Shown piece after piece: positions 7,430 through 14,972 of a DNA stretch of 24,211 nt; within the stretch, counting starts at the first letter, position 1, and each line of letters starts with the position of its first letter. The notes below the pieces were generated by a model. The model saw nothing but the letters and a program-made list of their open reading frames with translations, was not told where the DNA came from and did no database searches. Source of the DNA: Xanthobacteraceae bacterium (GTDB lineage Bacteria; Pseudomonadota; Alphaproteobacteria; Rhizobiales; Xanthobacteraceae); NCBI GenBank assembly GCA_030037105.1, contig JASHRY010000247.1, positions 1-24,211 on the forward strand, given 5' to 3'. The translations under genes and the position numbers were made by a program.

Positions 7430-8797
7430 CTATCCTCCCCGGCGCGACGAAAGTTTGAGGAAGCGGGGATCGACCGGCCAATCGGCCCAGATTGACGCCT
7501 CCTGCATGCACTCGATCAACGCGGCTCCTTCCGTGAGCTGGCGATGCGCCTTCATGTCGCCGTCGCGATAAGCGTTGATGAAACGAAACTCCAGCGGGTC
7601 CATTCCGATATGGCGCGCGAGCTTATCCATCTGCACCTCGAGAGCAAAATCCCCGATGGTGACGCCGAATCCGCGCATGGCGCTTGAGGGCGTCCGGTTG
7701 GTGTAGACGCAGTAGCAATCGATCTCGACGTTGGGAATCGTGTACGGTCCGGGAAAATGCGCCGCCGCTTTCTGCGCGCCATAGGGCGAATGCCGCGAAT
7801 AGGCACCGGAATCGACATAGCAGCGGACCTGACGGGCCACGATCCGCCCGTCTTTCATCAAGCCGTCCTTGATGTAGATGCGCTCAGCTCCGCGCGGCGA
7901 AGAGATCTGCATCTCTTCGTAACGATTGTAGATGAAGGCGACGGGCCGGCCGGTGAGCATGGCGGCGAGCAGCGTGATCGGTTCGACCGTGCAGTCGACC
8001 TTGCCGCCGAAGCCGCCGCCCGCCGTCCCGCCGATGAAATGCAGGCGCTGGCCAGGTAGGTCGAGGATGATGGAGGCATTGTCGAGGGTGAAGAAGATCG
8101 CTTGCGTTCCGGTGTAGCAGATGAGACGGTTGTTCTGATCCGGCACCACGATGCAGCCCGTCGTCTCCGTGGGAGCATGCTCGATCGGACTGGAATCGTA
8201 ACGCTCCTCGAGGACGTAATCGGCTTCGCGGAAGCCGGCCTGCACGTCCCCAAGCTTCACCTTGCGGCTCGCGCCGCTGTCGTAGCGATAATAGTTTTGC
8301 CCGTGATATTCGTTGACCAGCGGTGCGTCGGGTTTCAACGCCTCCTCTACATCGAAGACTGCCGGCAGCTCCTCATAGTCGACCTGCACCAGAGCAGCCG
8401 CTTCGTAGGCGGTCCGCTCGCTGTCGGCGACGACGGCGGCAACGGGCTCGCCCAGCCAGCGCACCTTGTCGAACGCGAGCACCGGTTCGTCTTCCGGTCC
8501 GATATTGATGAGGCTCAGCACGGTGTAGACGTTGTGTGGAACGTCTTTTGCGGTCATGACCCGCTTGACGCCCGGATACCGCTGCGCCGCGCTGGTATCC
8601 ATCCGTAGGATACGCGCGTGATGGTGCGGACTACGGACCATGCGCAGATGGAGAAGCCCCGGCAGGCGCCGATCGGCATAGAATGGCGTGATGCCTCTGA
8701 CATGGCCGGAAGTATCGACACGCGGTCGTGATTGGCCGACCTCCTGAAAATCATCGGGGCGCTCGTCGGCGAAATAATTTTTGCATATTTTCATCAT
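7430..8797 (-). CDS. Molybdopterin-binding subunit, N-terminal half (NdhL-like), of a split xanthine-dehydrogenase-family hydroxylase
   Basis: This 455-aa protein contains the a/b-hammerhead domain (about residues 27-155) and the first half of the molybdopterin-binding domain. Visible motifs are GGGFGGK (260-266) and RGFG (375-378), both contacts to the molybdopterin cofactor in this family. It ends at SRRGG, just where the homologous large subunits continue. The missing half is the next gene. The ATG at 8797 overlaps the stop of the iron-sulfur subunit (ATGATGA), so the operon is translationally coupled. A 50-kDa plus 37-kDa pair is the arrangement described for nicotinate dehydrogenase of Eubacterium barkeri. 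The enzyme would act in the cytoplasm, hydroxylating its substrate with water-derived oxygen. Confidence 0.88.
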   Translation of the reverse strand: MMKICKNYFADERPDDFQEVGQSRPRVDTSGHVRGITPFYADRRLPGLLHLRMVRSPHHHARILRMDTSAAQRYPGVKRVMTAKDVPHNVYTVLSLINIGPEDEPVLAFDKVRWLGEPVAAVVADSERTAYEAAALVQVDYEELPAVFDVEEALKPDAPLVNEYHGQNYYRYDSGASRKVKLGDVQAGFREADYVLEERYDSSPIEHAPTETTGCIVVPDQNNRLICYTGTQAIFFTLDNASIILDLPGQRLHFIGGTAGGGFGGKVDCTVEPITLLAAMLTGRPVAFIYNRYEEMQISSPRGAERIYIKDGLMKDGRIVARQVRCYVDSGAYSRHSPYGAQKAAAHFPGPYTIPNVEIDCYCVYTNRTPSSAMRGFGVTIGDFALEVQMDKLARHIGMDPLEFRFINAYRDGDMKAHRQLTEGAALIECMQEASIWADWPVDPRFLKLSSRRGG

Positions 8798-9294
8798 GCC
8801 GCTCCCCGCTTCCCGGTGTCGCCCGGAGTGCCGCTGCGGGAAGCGGCGAGGATGGCTCTGATGATGGGCTCATAGCCGGTGCATCGGCAGATGTTCCCGC
8901 TGAGTGCATCTTCCACCTCGCGCCGATCGGGATGCGGGTTTGCATCAAGCAGCGCCTTCGCCGCCATAAGCATGCCTGGCGTGCAGAAGCCGCATTGGGC
9001 CGCGAAGTGGTCGAGCAGGGCTTGCTGCAACGGATGTAATTCGCCGTTGGGCGAGAGTCCCACGACCGTTTCGACTGACGTGCTGCAACAGTCCTCGACC
9101 AGCGTAATGCAGGCGAGGCGAGGCTCGCCGTCGACCAGCACCGTGCAGGTGCCGCATGTTCCCTGGAGACAGCCGCCCTTGACGCTGAGGTCGCCGATCT
9201 TGTCGCGCAGGAACTTGAGGAGAGTCATTCCGCTGTCGGCGAACTCCGCCCGCTCTTCGCCGTTCAAAATCATTTGCACCGGTACTTTCGTCAT
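8794..9294 (-). CDS. [2Fe-2S] iron-sulfur subunit of the split molybdenum hydroxylase
   Basis: This 166-aa electron-transfer subunit has the two cluster domains of the xanthine dehydrogenase small subunit. The N-terminal plant-ferredoxin-type cluster uses Cys42, Cys47, Cys50 and Cys62. The C-terminal helical domain has CGFC (Cys101, Cys104) and CRC (Cys136, Cys138), with Q100 just before, the residue that contacts molybdopterin. No cluster ligand is missing. Length is typical (about 155-175 aa). There is an extra CC pair (69-70) that is not a ligand. Electrons would pass from Mo through these clusters to the FAD subunit encoded just upstream. Confidence 0.94.
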   Translation of the reverse strand: MTKVPVQMILNGEERAEFADSGMTLLKFLRDKIGDLSVKGGCLQGTCGTCTVLVDGEPRLACITLVEDCCSTSVETVVGLSPNGELHPLQQALLDHFAAQCGFCTPGMLMAAKALLDANPHPDRREVEDALSGNICRCTGYEPIIRAILAASRSGTPGDTGKRGAA

Positions 9295-9321
9295 GACGCG
9301 GCTCGTGGAAAATCGAGAAAT

Positions 9322-10134
9322 TCAGGTCGAGAGCAATCGGCGCAAATGAACCGGGAGCACGGTCTCGCGGTACCATTCGCTTGCAATCGCATCCGACGCC
9401 GGCGATACATCCGCGGTGGCCGAGGCGACCGCTCGCCCGATCTCATGCGGCGCAGAAGACGCTCCCTTGAGAGCCTGTTCCAAATTGTGCGCCCGCACCG
9501 GCGTTTTTGCCATCGCGCCGAGGGCAACTCGCGCCGTCGAAATGCGGCCTTTCATTGTTGCAAGCACCGCCGCCATCGACAGCACGGCAGCGCCATTCGG
9601 CTTGACACGGGTGACTTTGACGAAGCGAAAATCGTCCGGTGCCGGGCGCGGGAAGCGCACCGCCGTGACAATAGATCCGGCGGCGAGCCGCGCGCGCGAC
9701 TTGAAGAACGCTTCTAGGTCGAGTTCGCTGAGCCCGTCAGGAGTTTCGATTGCCACGACCGCATCGAGCGCAAGCAGCGCGACACCGAAATCGCCATAGG
9801 GGCACGGCGCGAAAAGATTCCCACCAACCGTCGCGGCCGACCGCACGGCCGGCCCGCCGATCGACCTGGCAACCGGAGCGATAAATGCAAGGGCCGGAAC
9901 CTTGGCAATGGCCGACATGGTCACGCCGGCGCCAAGGTGGATCATTTCGCCGGACGTATTGATTTGCCTGAAATGCGGTGCAAGCAGGCGAACATAAGTG
10001 CTTATCGAGATGTCGCCTTCGTTGACGCGCCGCACCAGCAGCGTTCCGCCGCCCAAAAGATGCGCTTCCCGCCGCTCGGCCAAGAAACGTGACGCGGCCT
10101 GCACATCGTCAAAACTTTGATAAGCGAGCGTCAT
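9322..10134 (-). CDS. FAD-binding subunit of the split molybdenum hydroxylase (CoxM/NdhF-type)
   Basis: This 270-aa protein of the PCMH-type FAD-binding family passes electrons from the iron-sulfur subunit to an acceptor. Motifs are LLGGGTLL (26-33; AGGTDL is usual) and the segment from IGGPAVRS to PYGD (92-115), which carries the TVGGN loop that wraps the flavin. I chose the ATG at 10134, with AGGG seven bases upstream. The frame is open further, to 10305, but the added stretch is arginine-rich, matches nothing in the family and enters the regulator's promoter. It is the first gene of the operon FAD, FeS, Mo-large, Mo-medium, and is divergent from the AraC regulator. It is slightly shorter than the usual 285-290 aa. 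Confidence 0.87.
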   Translation of the reverse strand: MTLAYQSFDDVQAASRFLAERREAHLLGGGTLLVRRVNEGDISISTYVRLLAPHFRQINTSGEMIHLGAGVTMSAIAKVPALAFIAPVARSIGGPAVRSAATVGGNLFAPCPYGDFGVALLALDAVVAIETPDGLSELDLEAFFKSRARLAAGSIVTAVRFPRPAPDDFRFVKVTRVKPNGAAVLSMAAVLATMKGRISTARVALGAMAKTPVRAHNLEQALKGASSAPHEIGRAVASATADVSPASDAIASEWYRETVLPVHLRRLLST

Positions 10135-10304
10135 CGGTTGCCCTATTGCCGCCGACCATGAGCGCGGTCTCCGCCGCAGATACCGCATGGGCCGGGACCA
10201 GAGCCCCGGTACCGCAGCTCGTAAGGCAAGCGTAGCGAGGGCGTGGTCGGCGCGCTTATCAATCCATCTAATTTTGCCGGGGCCTGGGAGCCCAAAAGGC
10301 CACA

Positions 10305-10333
10305 TTGACGACGCTCGCGGGCGGATTTCTAAT
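10305..10333 (+). promoter_or_regulatory. Sigma70-like promoter of the AraC-type regulator gene
   Basis: A -35 element TTGACG (10305-10310) and a -10 element TCTAAT (10328-10333) are separated by exactly 17 bp, and each matches consensus at five of six positions. The predicted start lies near 10340, leaving a leader of about 58 nt before the regulator's ATG at 10399. This is the best promoter match I found in the window. Confidence 0.6.
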
Positions 10334-10335
10334 CA

Positions 10336-10351
10336 TGGCCAAATGGCCAAA
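10336..10351. promoter_or_regulatory. Tandem octamer TGGCCAAA x2 at the predicted transcription start: candidate autoregulatory operator
   Basis: Two identical copies of TGGCCAAA abut at 10336-10343 and 10344-10351. They begin two bases after the -10 element and cover the predicted start point. Each copy contains the palindrome TGGCCA. A protein bound here would block the promoter, so negative autoregulation by the regulator or control by another repressor is plausible. An 8-bp period is shorter than usual AraC half-site spacing, which argues for caution. Confidence 0.35.
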
Positions 10352-10398
10352 GACGCCGGATGCGGCGTCGCAGAAGCCGTGGTTTCGGGTGGAAACCA

Positions 10399-11241
10399 AT
10401 GTCGAAGATATTGCGGCTTCACCACGGTTCGTTCGGTCACGTCACCGTCCTCGAACTGACGACCGAACTTGTGACCCACGCCCATTCGAGCGCAAATGTG
10501 AGCTTTTGGTTGCGGGGAGCCCCGGCGCATGTCCTGATCGACGGGACGCCGGTCGGCCACGACGCACGGAAGGCCGCGATAATCGATCGCTTCGTGCCGC
10601 ATTGCCTGAAAATCGAGGCCGGCTCGGGCGCGGCGCAAAGCCTATCATTCTATCTTGACCCGGACTGGCTGTCGCGGATGTTGCCGCCGCATTTGCCCAA
10701 GAGCTTCGCTCATCTCGACGTCGCCATATCGACCTCCTTGCGGGAAGAGCTGTGGACCCTGCGAGATATGCTGCTCGACGACACGAGCGACGAAGTCGAG
10801 CTTGATTGCGCGCTCATTGCTTTCCTCAGGCGGGCGTTGCTAGTGTCCCGAGAGGTGGCGACCGCGGATGCAAGGCGCGACCATAGCGCACGCGATTTCC
10901 GGATCCGCAAGGCGTTGGCGCTGATGCGCAGCAATATGGCGCGGAATCTCGACATGGAAATGGTGGCCCGCGAGTCCGGCCTGTCCCGCCCGCACTTTTT
11001 TTCGATGTTCCGCGACGAACTCGGACTTACGCCGAGCATATTCTGGAACTCGCTGCGGCTGGAAGAGGCGATGCAGCAGATGAGCAGCTCGCAAGCAAGC
11101 CTAACTTCGGTTGCCAGCCGCCTTGGATTCGATGCGCAATGCAACTTCACCCGCTTCTTCCGTCAGCACACCGGCGTGGCTCCGAGCGAATATCGCCATG
11201 CGCTGATGCGGTATGCCGATGGGCCGGCGGCGCGGGCCTGA
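10399..11241 (+). CDS. AraC-family transcriptional regulator
   Basis: This 280-aa regulator has a cupin-like N-terminal sensing domain (THAHSSANVSFWLRG near 26-40) and a C-terminal double helix-turn-helix AraC domain (about 168-267). The first helix-turn-helix spans about 184-205 and the second 234-257, followed by the family's P-x-x-Y-R ending (APSEYR). I start at the ATG at 10399, preceded by GGTGGA at good spacing and downstream of the predicted transcription start. An in-frame ATG at 10360 adds 13 arginine-rich residues. It lies between the two hydroxylase clusters, divergent from one and upstream of the other, so it probably controls both. An inducer, perhaps the pathway substrate, would bind the N-terminal domain. 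Confidence 0.9.
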   Translation: MSKILRLHHGSFGHVTVLELTTELVTHAHSSANVSFWLRGAPAHVLIDGTPVGHDARKAAIIDRFVPHCLKIEAGSGAAQSLSFYLDPDWLSRMLPPHLPKSFAHLDVAISTSLREELWTLRDMLLDDTSDEVELDCALIAFLRRALLVSREVATADARRDHSARDFRIRKALALMRSNMARNLDMEMVARESGLSRPHFFSMFRDELGLTPSIFWNSLRLEEAMQQMSSSQASLTSVASRLGFDAQCNFTRFFRQHTGVAPSEYRHALMRYADGPAARA

Positions 11242-11301
11242 GGCGGGCGCGCAATCGGTTCTTGCGATGGCGCTTCTCAGCATAACTGCGCCGGCACGGC
11301 G

Positions 11302-11330
11302 TTGTCATCGCCGCGACGCGCGAATAGTGT
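11302..11330 (+). promoter_or_regulatory. Candidate promoter of the catabolic operon
   Basis: TTGTCA (11302-11307, five of six to the -35 consensus) is followed after 17 bp by TAGTGT (11325-11330, only three of six to the -10 consensus). The predicted start near 11337 leaves a short leader with the strong AAGGAGGAG site (11352-11360) before the GTG at 11366. A weak -10 is normal for an activator-dependent promoter, which would fit control by the adjacent AraC protein. Confidence 0.35.
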
Positions 11331-11336
11331 TCGCGC
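11318..11336. promoter_or_regulatory. Inverted repeat GCGCGAA-N5-TTCGCGC overlapping the candidate -10 element
   Basis: Arms at 11318-11324 and 11330-11336 are perfect reverse complements around TAGTG. The dyad is centred on the candidate -10 of the catabolic operon, about 30 bp before the first gene. It could be an operator, or it could form a small hairpin at the start of the leader. It differs from the TGGCCAAA repeat upstream of the regulator, so a second protein may be involved. Confidence 0.35.
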
Positions 11337-11365
11337 AAATCCATCTGCAATAAGGAGGAGAGCGC

Positions 11366-12052
11366 GTGAGGATCGTGGATTTGAGCCGGGAACTCTACCA
11401 CCGCACGCCGGCTTATCCGGGCCAACCGCCTATTATCCACGGCGTGTGGAAGACGCACGAGGAAGCGTTCATCGATTCCGGCAATATACAGGGCAACGCA
11501 GTGATGTACTTCTCGATGCCGGACCACGGCGGCACCCACATCGACGCCCCGCGCCATTTCGGTAAGAGCGGTACGCCGATCGACGAATATCCGCTGGAGA
11601 ATTGCATCGTCAAAGGCATCTGTATCGACCTGCGTCACAGTCCGCCGCGTGCGGAGATCACCCCGGCCGATCTCGAGGCAGCGGTGAGCAAGGCCGGCGT
11701 GCCAATCCCGAAAAAGGGCACTGTGCTGCTCTGCACTGGTCATCATGCGCGCACGTTCCCGACGCCGGCCTACGCAACGGACAATCCCGGCGTCAACGTC
11801 GCGGCCACCGAATGGCTGGCGCGACAGGGCATCGTGCATTTCGGCATAGACGCCATGCGGCCGGGGCCGGAAGGGAGAATAAACTCGCTGGTGCACAAAG
11901 CCTGTCTTGAACTCGACATCACGCACATGGAGAGCCTGTGCAATCTCGAGGCCCTGCTTGGTCAGGGCGAGTTTCAGTTCATCGGTTTGCCGCTCAAGTG
12001 GCGTGGGGGTACCGCTTCGCCGATCCGTGCGGTGGCCGTGTTCAACGATTGA
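11366..12052 (+). CDS. Cyclase-family metal-dependent hydrolase (kynurenine formamidase/isatin hydrolase fold)
   Basis: This 228-aa protein belongs to the cyclase family (PF04199), whose members include kynurenine formamidase KynB and isatin hydrolase. The defining motif HGGTHIDAPRHF lies at 54-65 and supplies His and Asp metal ligands; HHARTF further on fits the family's second metal-site region. Members open amide or lactam bonds with Zn or Mn in the cytoplasm. The GTG start at 11366 follows AAGGAGGAG with five bases spacing, a very strong site. It is the first gene of the plus-strand catabolic operon, beside two Mo hydroxylases that typically oxidise N-heterocycles, so opening of a hydroxylated ring is a reasonable inferred role. 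It lacks other kynurenine-pathway neighbours. Confidence 0.88.
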   Translation: MRIVDLSRELYHRTPAYPGQPPIIHGVWKTHEEAFIDSGNIQGNAVMYFSMPDHGGTHIDAPRHFGKSGTPIDEYPLENCIVKGICIDLRHSPPRAEITPADLEAAVSKAGVPIPKKGTVLLCTGHHARTFPTPAYATDNPGVNVAATEWLARQGIVHFGIDAMRPGPEGRINSLVHKACLELDITHMESLCNLEALLGQGEFQFIGLPLKWRGGTASPIRAVAVFND

Positions 12053-12128
12053 TGCCTTGTTCGGATGTCGAAGGGATAACGAGTAGACCGCGGCGACATA
12101 AAATAACTAAGCCTTACACGAGAGACAC

Positions 12129-12983
12129 ATGGGACATCGATACACGCGGGAGGAGGTTGCCACGCGGCTGCGCGCCACCATCGCAGCGGGCCGGCCGATC
12201 ATGGTCGCCGGAGCCGGAAACGGGCTTTCAGCAAAATGTGAAGAGCTTGGCGGAATCGATCTAATCGTTGTCTTCAACAGCGGCAAATTTCGCACCGATG
12301 GCTTGCCGTCCATTTGCAGCTTGATGCCATACGGAAATGCTAACGAAATCGTGCTGGATCTCGGCGGGAATCATGTGCTTCCCGCGGTGAAGAAAACGCC
12401 CGTGATCGCCGGCGTCTGCGGTACCGACCCGACGCGCAATATGCACAAGTTCCTTGAGCAGCTTCGCGAGGTGGGATTTTCCGGCGTCATCAACTATCCG
12501 ACCGTATCGCGGTTCGATGGCGATATTCGCCGGGACTTCGAATCGGTCGGCTTGGGCTTCGCCCGCGAAGTCGAAATGATCGCCGCGGCTCGGGAAGTCG
12601 GCCTCTACAGCGGCTGCTATGTCTGCACCGCCGAGGAATGCGTCCAGATGGCCGAGGCGGGCGTCGACATGATCGTTCCTCATATAGGATTGACCAGCGG
12701 CGGGACGATCGGCTCGAAGAAAGCCATGTCGCTCGACGAGGCGGTAAAGGCGACGCAGGAGCTGATCGATGCGGCGCGCACCGTGAAAGCGGACGTGATC
12801 GCCTTGGCGCACGGCGGACCGATGGAGAGCCCGCAAGATGTCGCTTATGTGCTTCAACGCACCACGGCGCAGGGTTTCGTCGGGGCGTCGAGCATGGAGC
12901 GGTTGCCGGTCGAGACCGCTATCGTTAGCACGGTAAAAGCGTTCAAACAGCTGTCGCTGCCGGGAAGCAAATATCGCGGCTGA
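12129..12983 (+). CDS. TIM-barrel 'phosphoenolpyruvate hydrolase' family protein
   Basis: This 284-aa protein resembles the TIM-barrel family annotated as phosphoenolpyruvate hydrolase or TIM-barrel signal transduction protein (PF09370), related to the C-terminal part of plant Tm-1-like proteins. Conserved-looking stretches at barrel strand ends are VAGAGNGLSAK (26-36), the FNSGKFR strand (49-55), VCGTDP (96-101), GVINYPTV (119-126), the HIGLTSGGTIG segment (185-195) and AHGGP (227-231). These look like phosphate-binding glycine loops. No member has a firm biochemical role that I can cite. It precedes genes resembling PEP-synthase modules, and the PEP-binding barrel missing from those could be supplied by this protein; that is inference. 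Only a weak ribosome site (GAGAG) precedes the ATG. Confidence 0.82.
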   Translation: MGHRYTREEVATRLRATIAAGRPIMVAGAGNGLSAKCEELGGIDLIVVFNSGKFRTDGLPSICSLMPYGNANEIVLDLGGNHVLPAVKKTPVIAGVCGTDPTRNMHKFLEQLREVGFSGVINYPTVSRFDGDIRRDFESVGLGFAREVEMIAAAREVGLYSGCYVCTAEECVQMAEAGVDMIVPHIGLTSGGTIGSKKAMSLDEAVKATQELIDAARTVKADVIALAHGGPMESPQDVAYVLQRTTAQGFVGASSMERLPVETAIVSTVKAFKQLSLPGSKYRG

Positions 12984-13048
12984 TTTCGAGAAGAGCGGTC
13001 GGACTCGCGGTCGCGGCGGCCTTTGCGCCGGCGGCCGCGCAAGAGTGA
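12980..13048 (+). pseudogene. Possible signal-peptide remnant of a lost secreted or binding protein gene
   Basis: Directly after the TIM-barrel gene, the +2 frame reads ISRRAVGLAVAAAFAPAAAQE and then stops at TGA (13046-13048). The pattern of two arginines, a hydrophobic alanine-rich core and AAAQE is a typical alphaproteobacterial signal peptide with its cleavage site, but there is no ATG and no mature protein. It could be the surviving N-terminus of a deleted substrate-binding protein gene, or chance in GC-rich DNA. Confidence 0.2.
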
Positions 13049-13187
13049 AAATGCGATCCAACGGACGAAGCTCGATGGTCGATCATTCGGTCGCGCTTGC
13101 AGATGTTTTCCCTGTTCAATAATCTTCGATTGGCGACACGACCGTTCAATGAAGAACGCTCGGGAATGCCGAGGCGGGGAAACGAGC
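12984..13187. other. Intergenic region before the phosphohistidine-domain gene
   Basis: This 204-bp gap inside the operon holds the possible signal-peptide remnant and little else. An AT-richer patch at about 13097-13125 (TTGCAG, then AATAAT or TAATCT) gives no good -35/-10 spacing, so an internal promoter is not supported. No terminator hairpin with a T-run was seen, so read-through from the upstream genes is likely. Confidence 0.4.
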
Positions 13188-14957
13188 ATGAAGGCCACCT
13201 TCTTTGGCGACGAAGAATTCCCCATCGAGTGGGAGGAAGGGCAGAAGGAGCTGTTCTGGGTCTACGACGATTTGCACATCCCGAACCCGGTTTCCCCGAT
13301 GTATGCGGACATCGGCGGCTGGTGGTTGAGCTGCGACTACATGTTCCGCCGGTTCGGCACTCCGTTCGCCTGCGACTGGCTGGTCAAGGTCATCAACGGA
13401 TACGTGTACACCGCCGCCATTCCGGCGAAACCCGACATTCGCGCGATCGGTTCCGAGTACGGATCGCACTATATGGCGCGCACGCCGGTCGATGCCGGAT
13501 ACTCGGCGCAAATCGGCGCCTACCTTGGCTGGACGCTCCCCTGTTACGCCGACAAGTTCCTCGACTGGTGGCGCGAGCGATTCCGTCCGGAAATGGAGCG
13601 CAACTTTCTCCGTTTCGACACCTATGATTATGACGGCGCGAGCCTGCTTGATCTGGCGATTCTTCTCGAGGACGTCATCGACGTCCACGACCGGCACTGG
13701 AAAATTCACTGGCAGCTCAATTTTTCGCAATTCTCCGCCACCATGGCCCTCAACGGGGCAATCGCCGCTATCAAGGGCGAGAGCGGGTCCCGGGAACTCA
13801 TGGGGCGCTTGCAAGCCTCGACCGAGAACCGCAACTGGGATTCGATCAGAGGGCTGTGGGTGATGAAGGAGTTCGTCAAGGCGGACCGCGGAGACGTCGC
13901 CAAGGCGTTTGCCAAGCCGACCGCCGCCGACGCGCTCGCAGCCCTAAGGCAGAGCGCGGCCGGGCGGGCGTTCATTGCCGATCGGATCGATCCCTATCTG
14001 AACGTATTCGGCTGGAAATCCATGTGGGCGCACGAATTCTCCTTCAAGACCTGGAAGGAGAACCCGGCCGCGGCCATCGAGGCGATTCGCGGCTACCTCG
14101 AGACCGACTACGACTTCAATGCCGAGATCGGGCGGGTGGCGCGCGATCTCGAAGCGGCCAAGAAGGAAGTCATGGAAGGGGTTCCTCCCGGTGAAGACCG
14201 CGACCAGCTTGCGCGCGCGCTGGAGCTCAGCCTGAAAATGAACCCGCTCACGCCGGACCATCACTTCTACATCGACCAGGGGACCAACGCCCGTGTTCGC
14301 CTGGTCCTGATCGCCATTGGCAAGAAGTTGGCCGCCCAGGGCGTGCTGCTCGATGCCGAAGACGTCATGTATCTGCGCTACAATGAATTGCGCGCCGTAA
14401 TGGCAGGCAGCTTCCCCGGCGACGTGCAGGAGTTGGTTTCCGACCGCCGCGACCAGCGCGAAGACGCTTACAAGCTTCGCCCACGCGATTGGGTGGGGAC
14501 CGCTACTGACGAAGCGCTCGCTTTCCCTTATCTGACCAACTGGGGCTTTCCTGAGAAATTCCACCGTAAGCGCGCCGAGATCGAGAGTGTCATTAACGGA
14601 CTGCCGGCGTCGAGCGGCATTGTCGAGGGAACAGCGAGAGTGCTGCTATCCGCAGATGAATTCGAGAAAGTTCAGAAGGGAGACATCGCGGTCTGCCGCA
14701 TGACTAGCCCGGCCTGGGTCGTCCTCTTTACCCGTATCGGCGGCCTGGTGACGGATGCCGGCGGAATGGCTTCTCATCCGGCCGTTGCCTCTCGTGAGTT
14801 CGCCATTCCGGCCGTCGTCGGCACTTCCGATGCGACGCGGCGTATCAAGACCGGTGACCGGATTCGGGTGAACGGCTCAACCGGGCAGGTGGATATCCTC
14901 GCCGACAGCGGAACGCCGGCGCGGAAGGCTGGCCAAGGATCGCTCCTGCACAGCTGA
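13188..14957 (+). CDS. PEP-utilising enzyme with C-terminal phosphohistidine swivel domain (phenylphosphate synthase alpha-like)
   Basis: This 589-aa protein ends in the mobile phosphohistidine domain of PEP synthase/PPDK-type enzymes (about 480-580). The motif TDAGGMASH is at 522-530 and His530 is the predicted phospho-carrier, followed by REFAIPAVVG. The first 470 residues are not a PEP-binding barrel; they open with EEFPIEWEEG and a Trp/Tyr-rich region (LFWVYDDLHIPNPVSPMY). I recall a similar opening in large PEP-utilising proteins of unassigned substrate. Phenylphosphate synthase of Thauera aromatica has the same plan: a 70-kDa subunit with a conserved His and a separate ATP-binding subunit. 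I start at the ATG at 13188 behind GGGGAAA; the frame extends upstream without a convincing site. The likely role is transfer of a phosphoryl group from His530 to a small organic acceptor. Confidence 0.85.
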   Translation: MKATFFGDEEFPIEWEEGQKELFWVYDDLHIPNPVSPMYADIGGWWLSCDYMFRRFGTPFACDWLVKVINGYVYTAAIPAKPDIRAIGSEYGSHYMARTPVDAGYSAQIGAYLGWTLPCYADKFLDWWRERFRPEMERNFLRFDTYDYDGASLLDLAILLEDVIDVHDRHWKIHWQLNFSQFSATMALNGAIAAIKGESGSRELMGRLQASTENRNWDSIRGLWVMKEFVKADRGDVAKAFAKPTAADALAALRQSAAGRAFIADRIDPYLNVFGWKSMWAHEFSFKTWKENPAAAIEAIRGYLETDYDFNAEIGRVARDLEAAKKEVMEGVPPGEDRDQLARALELSLKMNPLTPDHHFYIDQGTNARVRLVLIAIGKKLAAQGVLLDAEDVMYLRYNELRAVMAGSFPGDVQELVSDRRDQREDAYKLRPRDWVGTATDEALAFPYLTNWGFPEKFHRKRAEIESVINGLPASSGIVEGTARVLLSADEFEKVQKGDIAVCRMTSPAWVVLFTRIGGLVTDAGGMASHPAVASREFAIPAVVGTSDATRRIKTGDRIRVNGSTGQVDILADSGTPARKAGQGSLLHS

Positions 14958-14972
14958 TTGGAATGGCAAGAA

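Noticed and set aside
10135..10305. N-terminal extension of the minus-strand FAD subunit by 57 residues
   Set aside because: The extra residues are Arg/Pro-rich and unlike the family, and this would place the start in the regulator's -35 element.
10335..10658. Alternative frame starting MAKWPKTPDAASQKPW, which could be an N-terminus of the AraC regulator joined by a frameshift
   Set aside because: The peptide looks plausible, but the predicted transcription start lies after its ATG. The frame has no family motif, and the regulator already has a good start and ribosome site at 10399.
13097..13125. Internal promoter TTGCAG with AATAAT or TAATCT before the phosphohistidine gene
   Set aside because: The better -10 match has only 15 bp spacing, and the correctly spaced hexamer matches consensus at only three positions.
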